DNA of 64,000 bases from Ciona intestinalis (lineage: Eukaryota; Chordata; Ascidiacea; Phlebobranchia; Cionidae), in the NCBI RefSeq assembly GCF_000224145.3, contig NC_020174.2, forward strand, positions 5,669,123 through 5,733,122. The letters are read 5' to 3'. The notes below the pieces were generated by a model. The model saw only the letters and a list, made by a program, of their open reading frames with translations, was not told where the DNA came from and did not search any database. How positions within the stretch are numbered: position 1 is the stretch's first letter; every line of letters starts with the position of its first letter. Shown piece by piece: positions 12,893 to 23,110 of this stretch. Both the position numbers and the translations under genes were made by a program.

Positions 12893-15803
12893 ATGACTCC
12901 AGGTTAGTTTGTCTTTCATACAGCTATGTGTTTAAACTAGATTAACAGTGTTGATGATTTAATACTCTAAACTTTCATTACACCCATCACACCGCAACAC
13001 CGCCACCGGTAGTGCGCTTGGTTTACATAGAGCATTAGCACACAATTCTAAAAGCTCAGACCCCATGCCAATGTTTGTTTTGTGTGAGTAATCCGGCAGA
13101 TCCTTTCTGTTATAATTCAATTACATTTATTTTTTCCTGAGCTTGTTGTGCTTGTGCTTAAGAAACGGATGACTAAGACAGTACTTTAGTGACTCAGTTA
13201 GATATCTGTCTTTCTTTCTAGAAATGCTTTACCTAGACCACAACAGATTAATGGCTTGCGATCAAAATTATAACTGCTCCGACAGAGGAAATTGTGAAAA
13301 TGGGATATGTGTATGCCAAGTGCAATTTGCAGGTGGGGCAGTTTAGCTGTGTCTAAATTTATACATATTTAGATATGTATTATTACTATAAGGAAAGGGA
13401 AGCCTATCGAATTTGAGTAAATATTCGTATAAATAAAGCGCCAACTAAGATGTATAACCCACGTGCCAGTGGTGCCACATCCATAGGCTTGACACATTGG
13501 CCTTTCTTTCATTGATTTTTTTTCATTGATGCTAACTTTGTTTCTAGGTGAAAACTGCACCCAAGTAAATATTGGATATGCAGCTGCATTTGGAAGTATT
13601 TTCTCCGTTCTTGCGCTTGTCAGTATTGCGCAGTTGGTAAGTTTTTTAATATGTGGCCTACCTAATATGTTTGATAATATTATTTAAATAAATTTATTTT
13701 AAATATCAGTGCGATTTGTCATTTAGGTATTCTCTTTAATTTTACATGTTAATGAAATTGGTATTAACTTGGTTATTGTTTGTTTTTCTTCAATTTACTA
13801 CTTGATTTCTCTGGACATATTTAACAACATTTACTTTTTATTAACACAAGTTTTTTTTTGTTCAATCCTTTATAGCAGGACTCATTTCTAGTTCATACAT
13901 GCTTGGGTAGATGTTTTTTAGATTTTCTGTTTAAGTTAAAAAAATACTCTTCAAGGCACAGCACTAATAACAAATTAGAAATTACGTTTATCTTAACATT
14001 GCAATTACATTATAATTTTGTTTGTCCAATTTCACTAATGGCAATGATAACAAGTATATTTTCCAAACAGGTTATATGCATCTACACAGAGTATAGAAGA
14101 CTCAAACATCCAACTTTCAGATCTGTTTTCCGCGTCACCACGCAAAAACTTCTTCATGGATTAGTAATTGCTGCATGCATGACAAGGGTCCTGTTTTTCT
14201 CATTGCAGGCAAGCAAATAATAAGTTTGTTTATGCTTACTTTCTTGCTTTGTTTTCTTATTAAATTACAGGCAGTAGGTGTATGGATGTAAATATTGTGT
14301 TATAGTTTATCTGTACATGCATGTGTCACAATGTTTATGTTTATCCATTACATGTTTTGTTGGCCTTAGAGAAGTATATAAATTGTAAATCCCTTATGGT
14401 CTGTAACTTATATATAGAATTACAATTAAGTTCCTATTTTAATATAAACGTGCATACTGTTTCCACAACTCTTGTATTTTTTTCCCAGTCTAAAGTAACA
14501 AAATGTAATAAGTTTTTATTATTTTTTAGGGTGTGATTCCAGAAGAATGGATTCCACCCATGGAGAGTGCTTACCACCCATTCCTAATTACTGGGCTGTC
14601 ATTAGTGGTCTGCTACTGGAGTGAGGTGAGCGCATACCTGTTTATTCAGACATCATTTCTAGCTAAACTGCAACAGATCATCATGTTTGCATGTTTATGT
14701 TTTCATTTGTCAAGTTGATTTATGTTTCCTGTTGTGGTGTTTCAACAAGCTCAGTCACGAGTGTTTTGGGCACAAGACTGATTCTCATGTTTTACTATGA
14801 AGCGTGTGACCGTACCAGTATAGACGCGCCAACATTTGATGTTTGCTTTGCAAGATACGTGACTTAAATGCTGTTTGCATACCATCTCCTTATAAATTAC
14901 TTCATACTCTTCAGACATCAGAGCTGAGAAAAATACCTTTCTGTCAATATTGTTTCTGTCAAAGACTCTTAACCGTTTATTTGAGTAATTTGCCCTCTGT
15001 GAAGGTTAAGCCCTGAAAAAATCATAGTTATAATTTATTGTAATCAACATATATATTGTAAAGCTGAAAAAAATTGATATTGAAATGTACAAGTTGGAGA
15101 TCATCAACATCAACCGTGTAACTTTTAATGTATTTATTTCCAGGCTTTTTTCATTGAAACTGCGAGCATGGAGGCGTCACGTCGCGCACAGTTTCTTTCT
15201 AAATCCCTCGCGGCATTTTCGGTGTTTAATGTTTCACTTTACATTCTCCTTATCGGTTACTTCGTTGCCACGGGCATTGGTTGTTACTCAGGACATAATC
15301 ATGGTAAGGTTTTACTTTTAATGACCAGTTTGTATAACAGCTTTGTTTAATTACATGCTAATTGATAAATTACACTTATCAATAGATCACTATGTATAAT
15401 GAATAAATGCAGCGCTCATAGATGTTTAGAATAAAGTAGCGCATGAAGCAATAGCTGTGTATTTAATTTTAACAGTTTGATCATAACCTGATCATTTTAA
15501 CCAGTTTAATTGTTTCATGTTATTATACATAAAATTTTTTATAATATTAACCTTAAGTTACAGACATATTTTTTAATCCCTACAGGTGTATGGATACATG
15601 GGGCCTTCCAAGCTTCGTTTGCGATTCTTCTCTTTGCTGTGTATGTTATTTTCCTTGCTATAGGAGTGGAAATATTTTTCAAGGTAGAAAATTGGGACAT
15701 AATGTTTGCATCTGTAGTTATTTTTGTGCTCTTATGCTTTTTAACACCTATACATTTACTCTAGTCTAGAATTCGGTAAAGGTTTAGGTAAAAACAAGTA
15801 TAT

Positions 15804-15838
<35 letters not shown>

Positions 15839-18800
15839 GTATATCGTTTTTGTTAAATACTATTCTGCCTGGTGTCAGTGGAACAGAGTGTCTTAGTGGT
15901 TACCACCTCATAAAAATATTAATACACATAACAACATCCTGCTCACTGCTTCCAATTGATTACCAATAAGCAATTGTGATGTCATACATGACAGTCTGAT
16001 TCCGGTAATTGCACCACCTCCAGCAATTTGGTAGGTTGTGTTTTCCACTGTTTGACAAATAATACAGAAGTTTTGTTTTATAACTGTTCAACATTTTTTT
16101 AACTGTAGGAATATAATATTCATCTTTAAGTTTTTAATCAACCAAAAGCAATGTTATGTTTTACACACAATTATTGTCCATTGTATACTATACCCACAGA
16201 AATAAAAAAGAGTAGGACGCGCAACTGCTCAAAACCGTGATATATTATTTTTTTCTATTCACGTGACCGCCAACTCCGTCCCCATTTCCCTTCGTCTCCA
16301 TTGTAAAAGATAGGCGCATAGTATTTTTGGAAGGTTTTAGCTGTTTATTTTAAAAACTACACCAACTATTCAAGTTTGTTAGGCCAGTTTAGTTATTTGG
16401 TACGTTAACGCTTACAGTTTACCACTTGTTTAGGAAATTTAATTATTTAAAAAAATTAATTAAGAATTTCAAACAAACGGTTTTTTAGAAATATATATAT
16501 ATTAGAAAATAGTTTTTTTTACACAATAACTTTAAATTAAGTCAAAAAACGAAGAAAAACTACACAAAACGTCATCGACTCCATTGGCTACAATAGTAAA
16601 CGGGAACGACCCGCAAACGAGAGACAGTGTATCGTGCTCTCTCCTTTGCCGACATTGGAGATGCGCCTTCTATTCTTTTTTATTTCTGTGACTATACCTT
16701 AGTGACTTCCCACACAGTAATTAACAAACCAAGCCTTTTAGACAAGTATATCTTTCTCATACATATTTATAAACTTAGGTTAAAGGTGCCTTCACCCTCT
16801 CCAACAATGAAGGTCAATCGAGTTCTTCAGATGAATCTGTCAATCACCGTGAAGTGTTCAAGTCACGCCTTGCATTAGTATTCCAGGTCTGTTGTTTCAG
16901 AATTGAATTCCCTGGCCAGTGTAAAGTAACTGTATTGAATTTTGTGAACCTTGCCCTAACATATATAGTGCTCATGAGTCATGAAGACTATTCTCGTAAA
17001 GGAAAAATGGAAACAAAAAACGTAACAAATTAATGTCAAATCTAGCGAATTGTATTCTATGAAATTTCGCCTAAATTGGCATCATCAGTCTCTTACTCAA
17101 ATAATCCTTAGTATTGTGGGTTCAATTTTCCATTGTAAAAATNNNNNNNNNNNNNNNNNNNNNNNNNNNNNNNNNNNNNNNNNNNNNNNNNNNNNNNNNN
17201 NNNNNNNNNNNNNNNNNNNNNNNNNNNNNNNNNNNNNNNNNNNNNNNNNNNNNNNNNNNNNNNNNNNCTCCAAGCTTCGTTTGCGATTCTTCTCTTTGCT
17301 GTGTATGTTATTTTCCTTGCTATAGGAGTGGAAATATTTTTCAAGGTAGAAAATTGGAACATAATGTTTGCATTTATAGTTATTTTTGTGCTCTTATGCT
17401 TTTTAACACCTATACATTTACTTTAGTCTAGAGTTCGGTAAAGGTTTAGGTAAAACAAGTATATTATATATATATATATATATGTATATCGTTTTTGTTA
17501 AATACTATTCTGCCTGGTGTCAGTGGAACAGAGTGTCTTAGTGGTTACCACCTCATAAAAATATTAATACACATAACAACATCCTGCTCACTGCTTCCAA
17601 TTGATTACCAATAAGCAATTGTGATGTCATACATGACAGTCTGATTCCGGTAATTGCACCACCTCCAGCAATTTGGTAGGTTGTGTTTTCCACTGTTTGA
17701 CAAATAATACAGAAGTTTTGTTTTATAACTGTTCAACATTTTTTTAACTGTAGGAATATAATATTCATCAAGTTTCCTAATCAACCAAAAGCAATGTTAT
17801 GTTTTACACACAATTATTGTCCATTGTATACTATACCTTAGTGACTTCCCACACAGTAATTAACAAACCAAGCCTTTTAGACAAGTATATCTTTCTTATA
17901 CATATTTATAAACTTAGGTTAAAGGTGCCTTCACCCTCTCCAACAATGAAGGTCAATCGAGTTCTTCAGATGAATCTGTCAATCACCGTGAAGTGTTCAA
18001 GTCACGCCTTGCATTAGTATTCCAGGTCTGTTGTTTCAGAATTGAATTCCCTGGCCAGTGTAAAGTAACTGTATTGAATTTTGTGAACCTTGCCCTAACA
18101 TATATAGTGCTCATGAGTCATGAAGACTATTCTCGTAAAGGAAAAAATGGCAACAAAAAACGTAACAAATTAATGTCAAATCTAGCGAATTGTATTCTAT
18201 GAAATTTCGCCTAAATTGGCATCATCAGTCTCTTACTCAAATTATCCTTAGTATTGTGGGTTCAATTTTCCATTGTAAAAATACATAGCTACACATTTTA
18301 ACCAATATTATATTCCACAGGCTCTACTTACATTACTCACTGTATTGTGCGTTGTATTTGATGCAGTTGGTAACTTATGGAAATATAAAGTGAATCCAAG
18401 CACCCGTAGTGCACATGAAGTGATTTACAGGTTTGTATTATATCACTACATCCTATGGTTTCAATAGCTTTGTATTCACTTCACTGTTTCATCAAGAATG
18501 ATTTTTACATAACTCTTCACAATCTTTTAATGATATAGAACATCTTCTTGCTAAGTAAATCCTAAATTCCAGTTTGTAAGACAAATAGCTTAGTTTTTTA
18601 TTACTGTTTTACAGTTTCTATACAACCTCCTTAACAGACTTTTAAAATGCTCTGTATTGTATAAATTATATTTCACTGTTTACCCATATAATGTTGTTGT
18701 ATTCTGTTTACTTTTCATACAGAATTGCGGAGGTGGGAGCTGTGTTATGGTTTCCATGTGTGTTATGGAACACAGCGACCCCTGAGAAATTGTGGTTCCT

Positions 18801-21401
18801 TAACCCAAGGTGCTTGCTTCAGTTACGCAGTGATGCCGGTATGTTAAAAGCTCCAAATTTAACAGTGTTTCCAATTATTTTTGTTTAAATGTTAATAAAT
18901 CGAACAGTGTACTTACATATCTTCTCTTCAAAAAAAAGATCACAAATCGAACAGTGTTGCCATATATTTTCTCTTCAAATAATGTCAAAATTCCAACAGT
19001 GTTTCCAATTCCTTTTTTAGCTGAACAACTCCTATCAACCCCAACCACAAGCCAGAAATCTTACAACACTTTCCAGCAGCAAGAGGACATCACAATACCA
19101 GAAAACAAGGAAAAAATCACAGGTTCCAGGGATATTTTTAATACTAATAATCACTTATTAATGTTTTTGTCACAATTTTTTCATTAATACATTGTTATCT
19201 AATGAAGATAGTTTTGAACATTTTGAAATGTTTTTTAATTTTTTTATTTTTTTTACTCATTTATTTTTTAGGTGAATGTTGGATTTGCTATGATCCAGAC
19301 AATGTGAATGGTGGAGATTTTATTCGACCTTGTTTATGTAAAGGTGGGTGTATCCTGTGTCAAGTATGAAAGACATTAATGCAAAAGTAATAACATGACC
19401 GTCTGGCCTAAATCCTAGGACCCATGGCGTGCCACCCGTGGGACTTCACTCGCGTAGAATACAATTGGATAAAAATTGATGCACATTACAGAATAATTAG
19501 GTACACAAAAATATTTCAAGTTTCAAAAATTGGTAATATAGTTTATGAGATAACGTGTGATGACGTCATTAAACAGAATACCGAATCCCGTAATTAGATT
19601 CAAATACAAAAGGATTCGAATCTCATGGATTCAAAATTCTGTAATGTGCATTTCTAGTATTAGGTTAATGAATAGGTTCTTCCAAACAAACAATTTTTAA
19701 TGAAATGTTAAAACCGGTACAATTCTATGATTTAAACTGATCAATGTGGCTTTGATAAAAGTTGTATGTATATATGCATTATATGTGTGTATATATAGAA
19801 TAGGATACCATATAGTCTATCAGTCTATCTATACCCATGTTATAACTCATAGAGTTTCTCCGTTTTACTAAGTAAAATGTTTGAAAAGTAAATTATCTTA
19901 TTTATTGAGTTATGACCTTTTCAAGGCCCATTTCACCAAGATAATTAAACGAGTCAGGTGACACCACCATCATATTATTTGTTGACTTACACCAGGTGGA
20001 ATGGCTGTAGTTCACCATCATTGTTTGCGCAAGTGGTTACTTCAACATCCTAACATTGAAGAATCTTGCTGCAAAGTTTGCAAACACAGGTTAGTGCATT
20101 CATATCACAACTTCCTTAAATTTAGTGAATGAATGTAACTTACTTTATCCTCGCGTGCTCGTGCCAGCTTTTTAGTTACCATGTATGTTACTTTGTGAGT
20201 GATTGAACCCATTACCTTTTGGTTACAGCAACAGGCATGCGCGCTAACCACTTTGCCACGGCGCCGGCAGGTGATAAATTTTAAACTACGTAGCTGAAGT
20301 ATTAAGTAACATAATCACAATTCTTGGAAAATGTGGTGAAATGTAACTTTACTACTAGAATCTGTAATAAATAAAAGTATTTTTAATTTATTGCATACGT
20401 CTCTGCCATTTGCCTTTTTTAGATATTTGTTTTGTTTTTTTTTTGCTTTTTTTTATTTTATTTATATTTTTGGGGAATATTAACATCACAAATCTCTATA
20501 TATATTAGTTCATAAACTTTTCAGATACTCAATTGAACAACAGAGACTCCGTTTCTTCTCACTGATTATGAAATCAAAACGCACCTCAATGATTATCCCA
20601 GCTATCATAGTCGCTGTGGCCGCACCATGCGTATGCGTTGTTCTATTCCTACTTTCCAACCCCATCCAAACTTACTTGAAAGTTCTGGTTCTTGGTTCTA
20701 CTATTCTGCTGGAGCTTGCAGCATTCAAGTAAGTTTATTTCCCCAAAAAACCTACCGTTGTTTGCTATTAAGCTTTTGTAATACGATAGCAAAAGTCAAT
20801 TGAATTAAACAACAAAGAGAAGGAAATTAGCAACGAAATGAGAGTTGTTAAAACATGCTACAGCCTACAGGTAAAACCTACTCGACGAGATATGTCAAAT
20901 AAAAAGCGTGTCTGCTAAACCCAACATACAAAACAATAAACTCAGTGGTTTATGTTCTCTAGTATTGCAATATAATGTCTAGGCTTTACAACTACCAATA
21001 TGTATCCCAGAATCTATTACTTAGGGTATCATAAGCTCAAATAATTTCCTTCAAGCTCAATCAAACACATATAGGCCTACTAAACAGGAATGTATTCAAG
21101 TAATAGATGTTGCAAACCTTGTCAAAGAATGTTTTTAGCCTGTAATGGGACTTAGTTACGCTGTACCTTCTCCTCAACATAGTATGATAACATAAATAAA
21201 TAATACAGGGTGGTGGGCCTGAATTTTACCAAGCTTTACCAAGTAACTCGAGAATCTGCTCTTCGTATTCTTAACTACAAGACTGAAGAAATCTCCGATG
21301 TGCAATTTGACTATGATGTCATAGACGATACTGTGATGTCCCAACATGAATCAATTGTGCCAAGCACCACTGATACTCGAGTGTTAGTACATGTAACATA
21401 G
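12893..21401 (+). CDS. EGF-like / 7-transmembrane / RING-CH membrane protein (putative E3 ligase), 15 exons
   Basis: Exons: 12893-12902, 13222-13332, 13548-13636, 14071-14208, 14530-14625, 15144-15303, 15586-15683, 16779-16886, 18321-18430, 18723-18838, 19021-19122, 19272-19343, 19996-20089, 20525-20728, 21209-21401; 566 residues in phase. There is no signal peptide. Residues 16-44 form a six-cysteine EGF-like module (spacing C5C5C4C1C8C). About seven hydrophobic segments follow (roughly 49-75, 96-113, 131-150, 165-190, 208-232, 263-285, 308-325). Residues 382-434 are a C4HC3 RING-CH: CWIC, CLC, seven residues, HHHC, W, CKVC. Two more membrane segments lie at about 452-474 and 481-500, and a 60-residue tail ends in VHVT. 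RING-CH proteins (MARCH family) ubiquitinate membrane cargo, so E3 activity is inferred. The 7TM block resembles THH1/TOM1/TOM3 or GPR137 proteins in places (VVCYWSEAFF); this is a tentative reading. Exons 7-8 are present twice in the assembly. Intron 4 uses a GC donor (14209). Confidence 0.82.
12995..13140. repeat. Possible degenerate SINE in RING-CH intron 1
   Basis: gtagtgcgcttggtttacat and agctcagaccccatgcc weakly resemble the SINE head seen at 11726. No tail is evident. Confidence 0.25.
15803..15842. repeat. AT microsatellite
   Basis: A long (AT)n run in RING-CH intron 7. The corresponding run in the right-hand block, near 17462-17487, is shorter, as expected for allelic copies. Confidence 0.85.
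16187..16698. mobile_element. 496-bp non-autonomous DNA transposon with 8-bp target duplication
   Basis: The element occupies 16195-16690 and is flanked by perfect direct repeats ACTATACC (16187-16194 and 16691-16698). Its ends are inverted repeats of about 28 bp, starting CACAGAAATAAAAAAGA on both strands. No coding capacity is visible. The neighbouring duplicate has the uninterrupted site with a single ACTATACC near 17830-17837, proving insertion. Eight-bp duplications are typical of hAT and P superfamily elements. The terminus CACAG is not the textbook hAT end, so superfamily assignment is tentative. Confidence 0.9.
17143..17267. other. Assembly gap (125 N)
   Basis: It lies exactly between the two near-identical blocks. 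The left contig ends at a point that recurs in the right contig (near 18282), and the right contig starts inside exon 7, already present at left. The gap is probably negative (overlapping contigs) and no unique sequence need be missing. Confidence 0.9.
17269..18282 (+). repeat. Duplicated block, right copy (empty transposon site)
   Basis: It contains a 5'-cut copy of RING-CH exon 7 (to 17345) and a complete copy of exon 8 (17918-18025) with unchanged reading frame and splice sites. If not allelic, these would be tandem duplicate exons available for alternative splicing. Either copy of exon 8 joins exon 9 (18321) in phase. Confidence 0.85.
19397..19450 (-). repeat. Unclassified short interspersed repeat, fragment
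   Basis: On the plus strand it has ggcctaaatcctaggaccca and gccacccgtgggact. It is a diverged minus-strand relative of the repeat at 60548-60610 (acctaaatccaacgtcct). Confidence 0.4.
20145..20275 (-). mobile_element. tRNA-derived SINE head, minus strand, in RING-CH intron 13
   Basis: The minus strand reads CGCCGTGGCAAAGTGGTTAG, the A-box part of the SINE, then a B-box-like gggttcaatcac. No clear tail, so it is truncated. Confidence 0.65.
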
Positions 21402-22535
21402 AAGAACTGATGTGCATGGTGTTATATACATATGTTTTTATTATTTGTTACATAAATCATTCTAAAGTTAAATCAAAGCAGTGTTTTCAGCAAAAATTGT
21501 GTTTTTAGCTCTGCTTAGTTTGTTTTGTATACTCCTTTTGATCAGACAATAAGTTGTGTAGCATTTGGGTGTCTTTTTCTGTTACTTAGTTTGTTATGTA
21601 GTGAACACTCCAATATTTTTCTGCTTAATATCCATGGCAAAATGTTAGTTTGGTTTTGTTTTTGCCGCCAATGCCCATTCTATTCTATCTGTTCCTAGCA
21701 AACTGCATATTCATTGATAAATTTGAACACTCGCTTTATGTGTTTGGTTTCATGATTTTTCCTTGTTTAAAAACAACTCTGCATTGTAACAAATTTAGAG
21801 CAGGGTTTGCCTACTATATACTTTTAAATTTGATTAGCTGTTTAATGAAGTTTATAGTCCAAAAACTTATTCTTAGAGTTTTACTATTTTTAGTAGTTTA
21901 TTCTTAGTATGCACAACAAAATGTTTTCATACATCTCCCATTGCGATTGTCTTACAAATGTAAATTTAACTCATGTTATCTCTCTTTTTGTGTTGCCCAA
22001 ACAGATTTTGGTAAATATGCTTTACATTGAACCTATATGAATATATGGTAGATTTACCAGCACTGCTTTTTCTGTACCAACATATCATACAACGGATCAT
22101 ATATATCTTATGCACTCACTAACAGTATTTGATTTTGTTTTTCTACTATGTCAGAATTCTATACCATATGATACCTCAACCTTATATGTCCTGTATATTG
22201 AACGCCGTGTCTGTAAATTGGTCAAACTGTTATGTTTCATTATTAGCTGTCATGTTACAATAGTAACAACAGCATTTGTGAACAACTACACTTTATTCTG
22301 TATTTACTCGAACTGTTGTTTTTGTGTGGATTGAAACTTTGCTTGTAAAGCGAATTATGTTATTTTTTTTCTAATCTGACAATGTAATGTCGTTCCCATT
22401 CTAATCTGCCGCTTTCAATGCAAAAACATGTTAACTGTAATTATCATGAATAAATAAATAAATAACAATTACAATTGCGGTAGTGTATTTGTCCTTTAAT
22501 TGTTTGTCTAAAAACAAAAACCATGATTTTAATCT
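21402..22535 (+). other. RING-CH 3' UTR and downstream sequence
   Basis: AT-rich sequence with no supported coding region. The first strong polyadenylation signal is a run of overlapping AATAAA motifs at 22449-22462, implying a 3' UTR of about 1 kb if used. Confidence 0.55.
22449..22462 (+). promoter_or_regulatory. Overlapping AATAAA polyadenylation signals
   Basis: Three overlapping AATAAA hexamers downstream of the RING-CH stop codon, upstream of the LAP1 promoter-like module. They are the best candidate end for the RING-CH transcript. Confidence 0.5.
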
Positions 22536-22549
22536 CTTTAATTCAGGTA

Positions 22550-22641
22550 TTAGCGCAATGCATTCAAGCGTGACGGGGAGGAAACAAAAATGCACGCAAT
22601 TCATGTACGTCGGTGACGTAATCTTAGAGGAAGTTTTCAAC
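22550..22641 (+). promoter_or_regulatory. LAP1 copy 1 upstream conserved module with CRE-like site
   Basis: About 90 bp are virtually identical to 26924-27018 upstream of LAP1 copy 2. It contains TGACGTAA (22614-22621), a CRE/ATF-type site, and a second TGACG at 22571. The position before the first coding exon suggests a promoter. In this copy a transposon separates it from the ATG. Confidence 0.55.
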
Positions 22642-23064
22642 ACATGGGACTATACAAAGAAAACGGGAAAAATTTTCCGCTAGAGTCGGTAATTATTTAA
22701 ATTGAAAAATACGGAAAAACGAACAAAACAGCACTACAAAGTGTTAATAAGTGTAAAACAAAAAATTAATTAAATAACAAAAATACCTTTCTGAATACAT
22801 AAAACACTAGTAAGAACATATTTCCCACATTAGGTCGGTTATATTATACGCTCTTTCGTTCTGTTTACTGTCGTCGAGTCTGTGGTGTAACGGTTTGCGT
22901 GCGGTCGTAAACTCTCGTAAGTAAGTTAGGGGTTAGGGGTTTATATCTTATGTGTATAAACCGTGAAAATAACTGCTCCCCATAGAATAGAGAAACGAAT
23001 TTGTCATCGCCTCCTAGCGGAAAAAAATTTCCGTATTTTCTGTATAGCTTCATGTGTTTTCAAC
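22633..23064. mobile_element. 414-bp inverted-repeat transposon in the LAP1 copy 1 5' region
   Basis: The element spans 22642-23055, flanked by 9-bp direct repeats GTTTTCAAC (22633-22641 and 23056-23064). Its ends are imperfect inverted repeats of about 42 bp, starting ACATGGGACTATAC on the left and ACATGAAGCTATAC on the right (complement), both running into ccgctag. It has no coding capacity. LAP1 copy 2 lacks it, leaving one gttttcaac near 27011. A 9-bp duplication is common in Mutator-like elements, but the family is not established. Confidence 0.85.
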
Positions 23065-23110
23065 TCTTAGTTTCAATCTCTTGCACAAACTGCCATAGCT
23101 TCACTAGACC

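Larger units (their letters stand above)
15609..17142 (+). repeat. Duplicated block, left copy (carries the 496-bp transposon)
   Basis: Most of RING-CH exon 7, intron 7, exon 8 and part of intron 8 are repeated almost base for base at 17269-18282, apart from a few substitutions, a shorter AT run and the transposon at 16195-16690. This copy ends exactly at the assembly gap. Two overlapping contig ends left unmerged because of an allelic insertion is the simplest explanation. Confidence 0.85.

Noticed and set aside
15803-15842. Possible regulatory element in the AT run
   Set aside because: A simple microsatellite of variable length between the two duplicate blocks.
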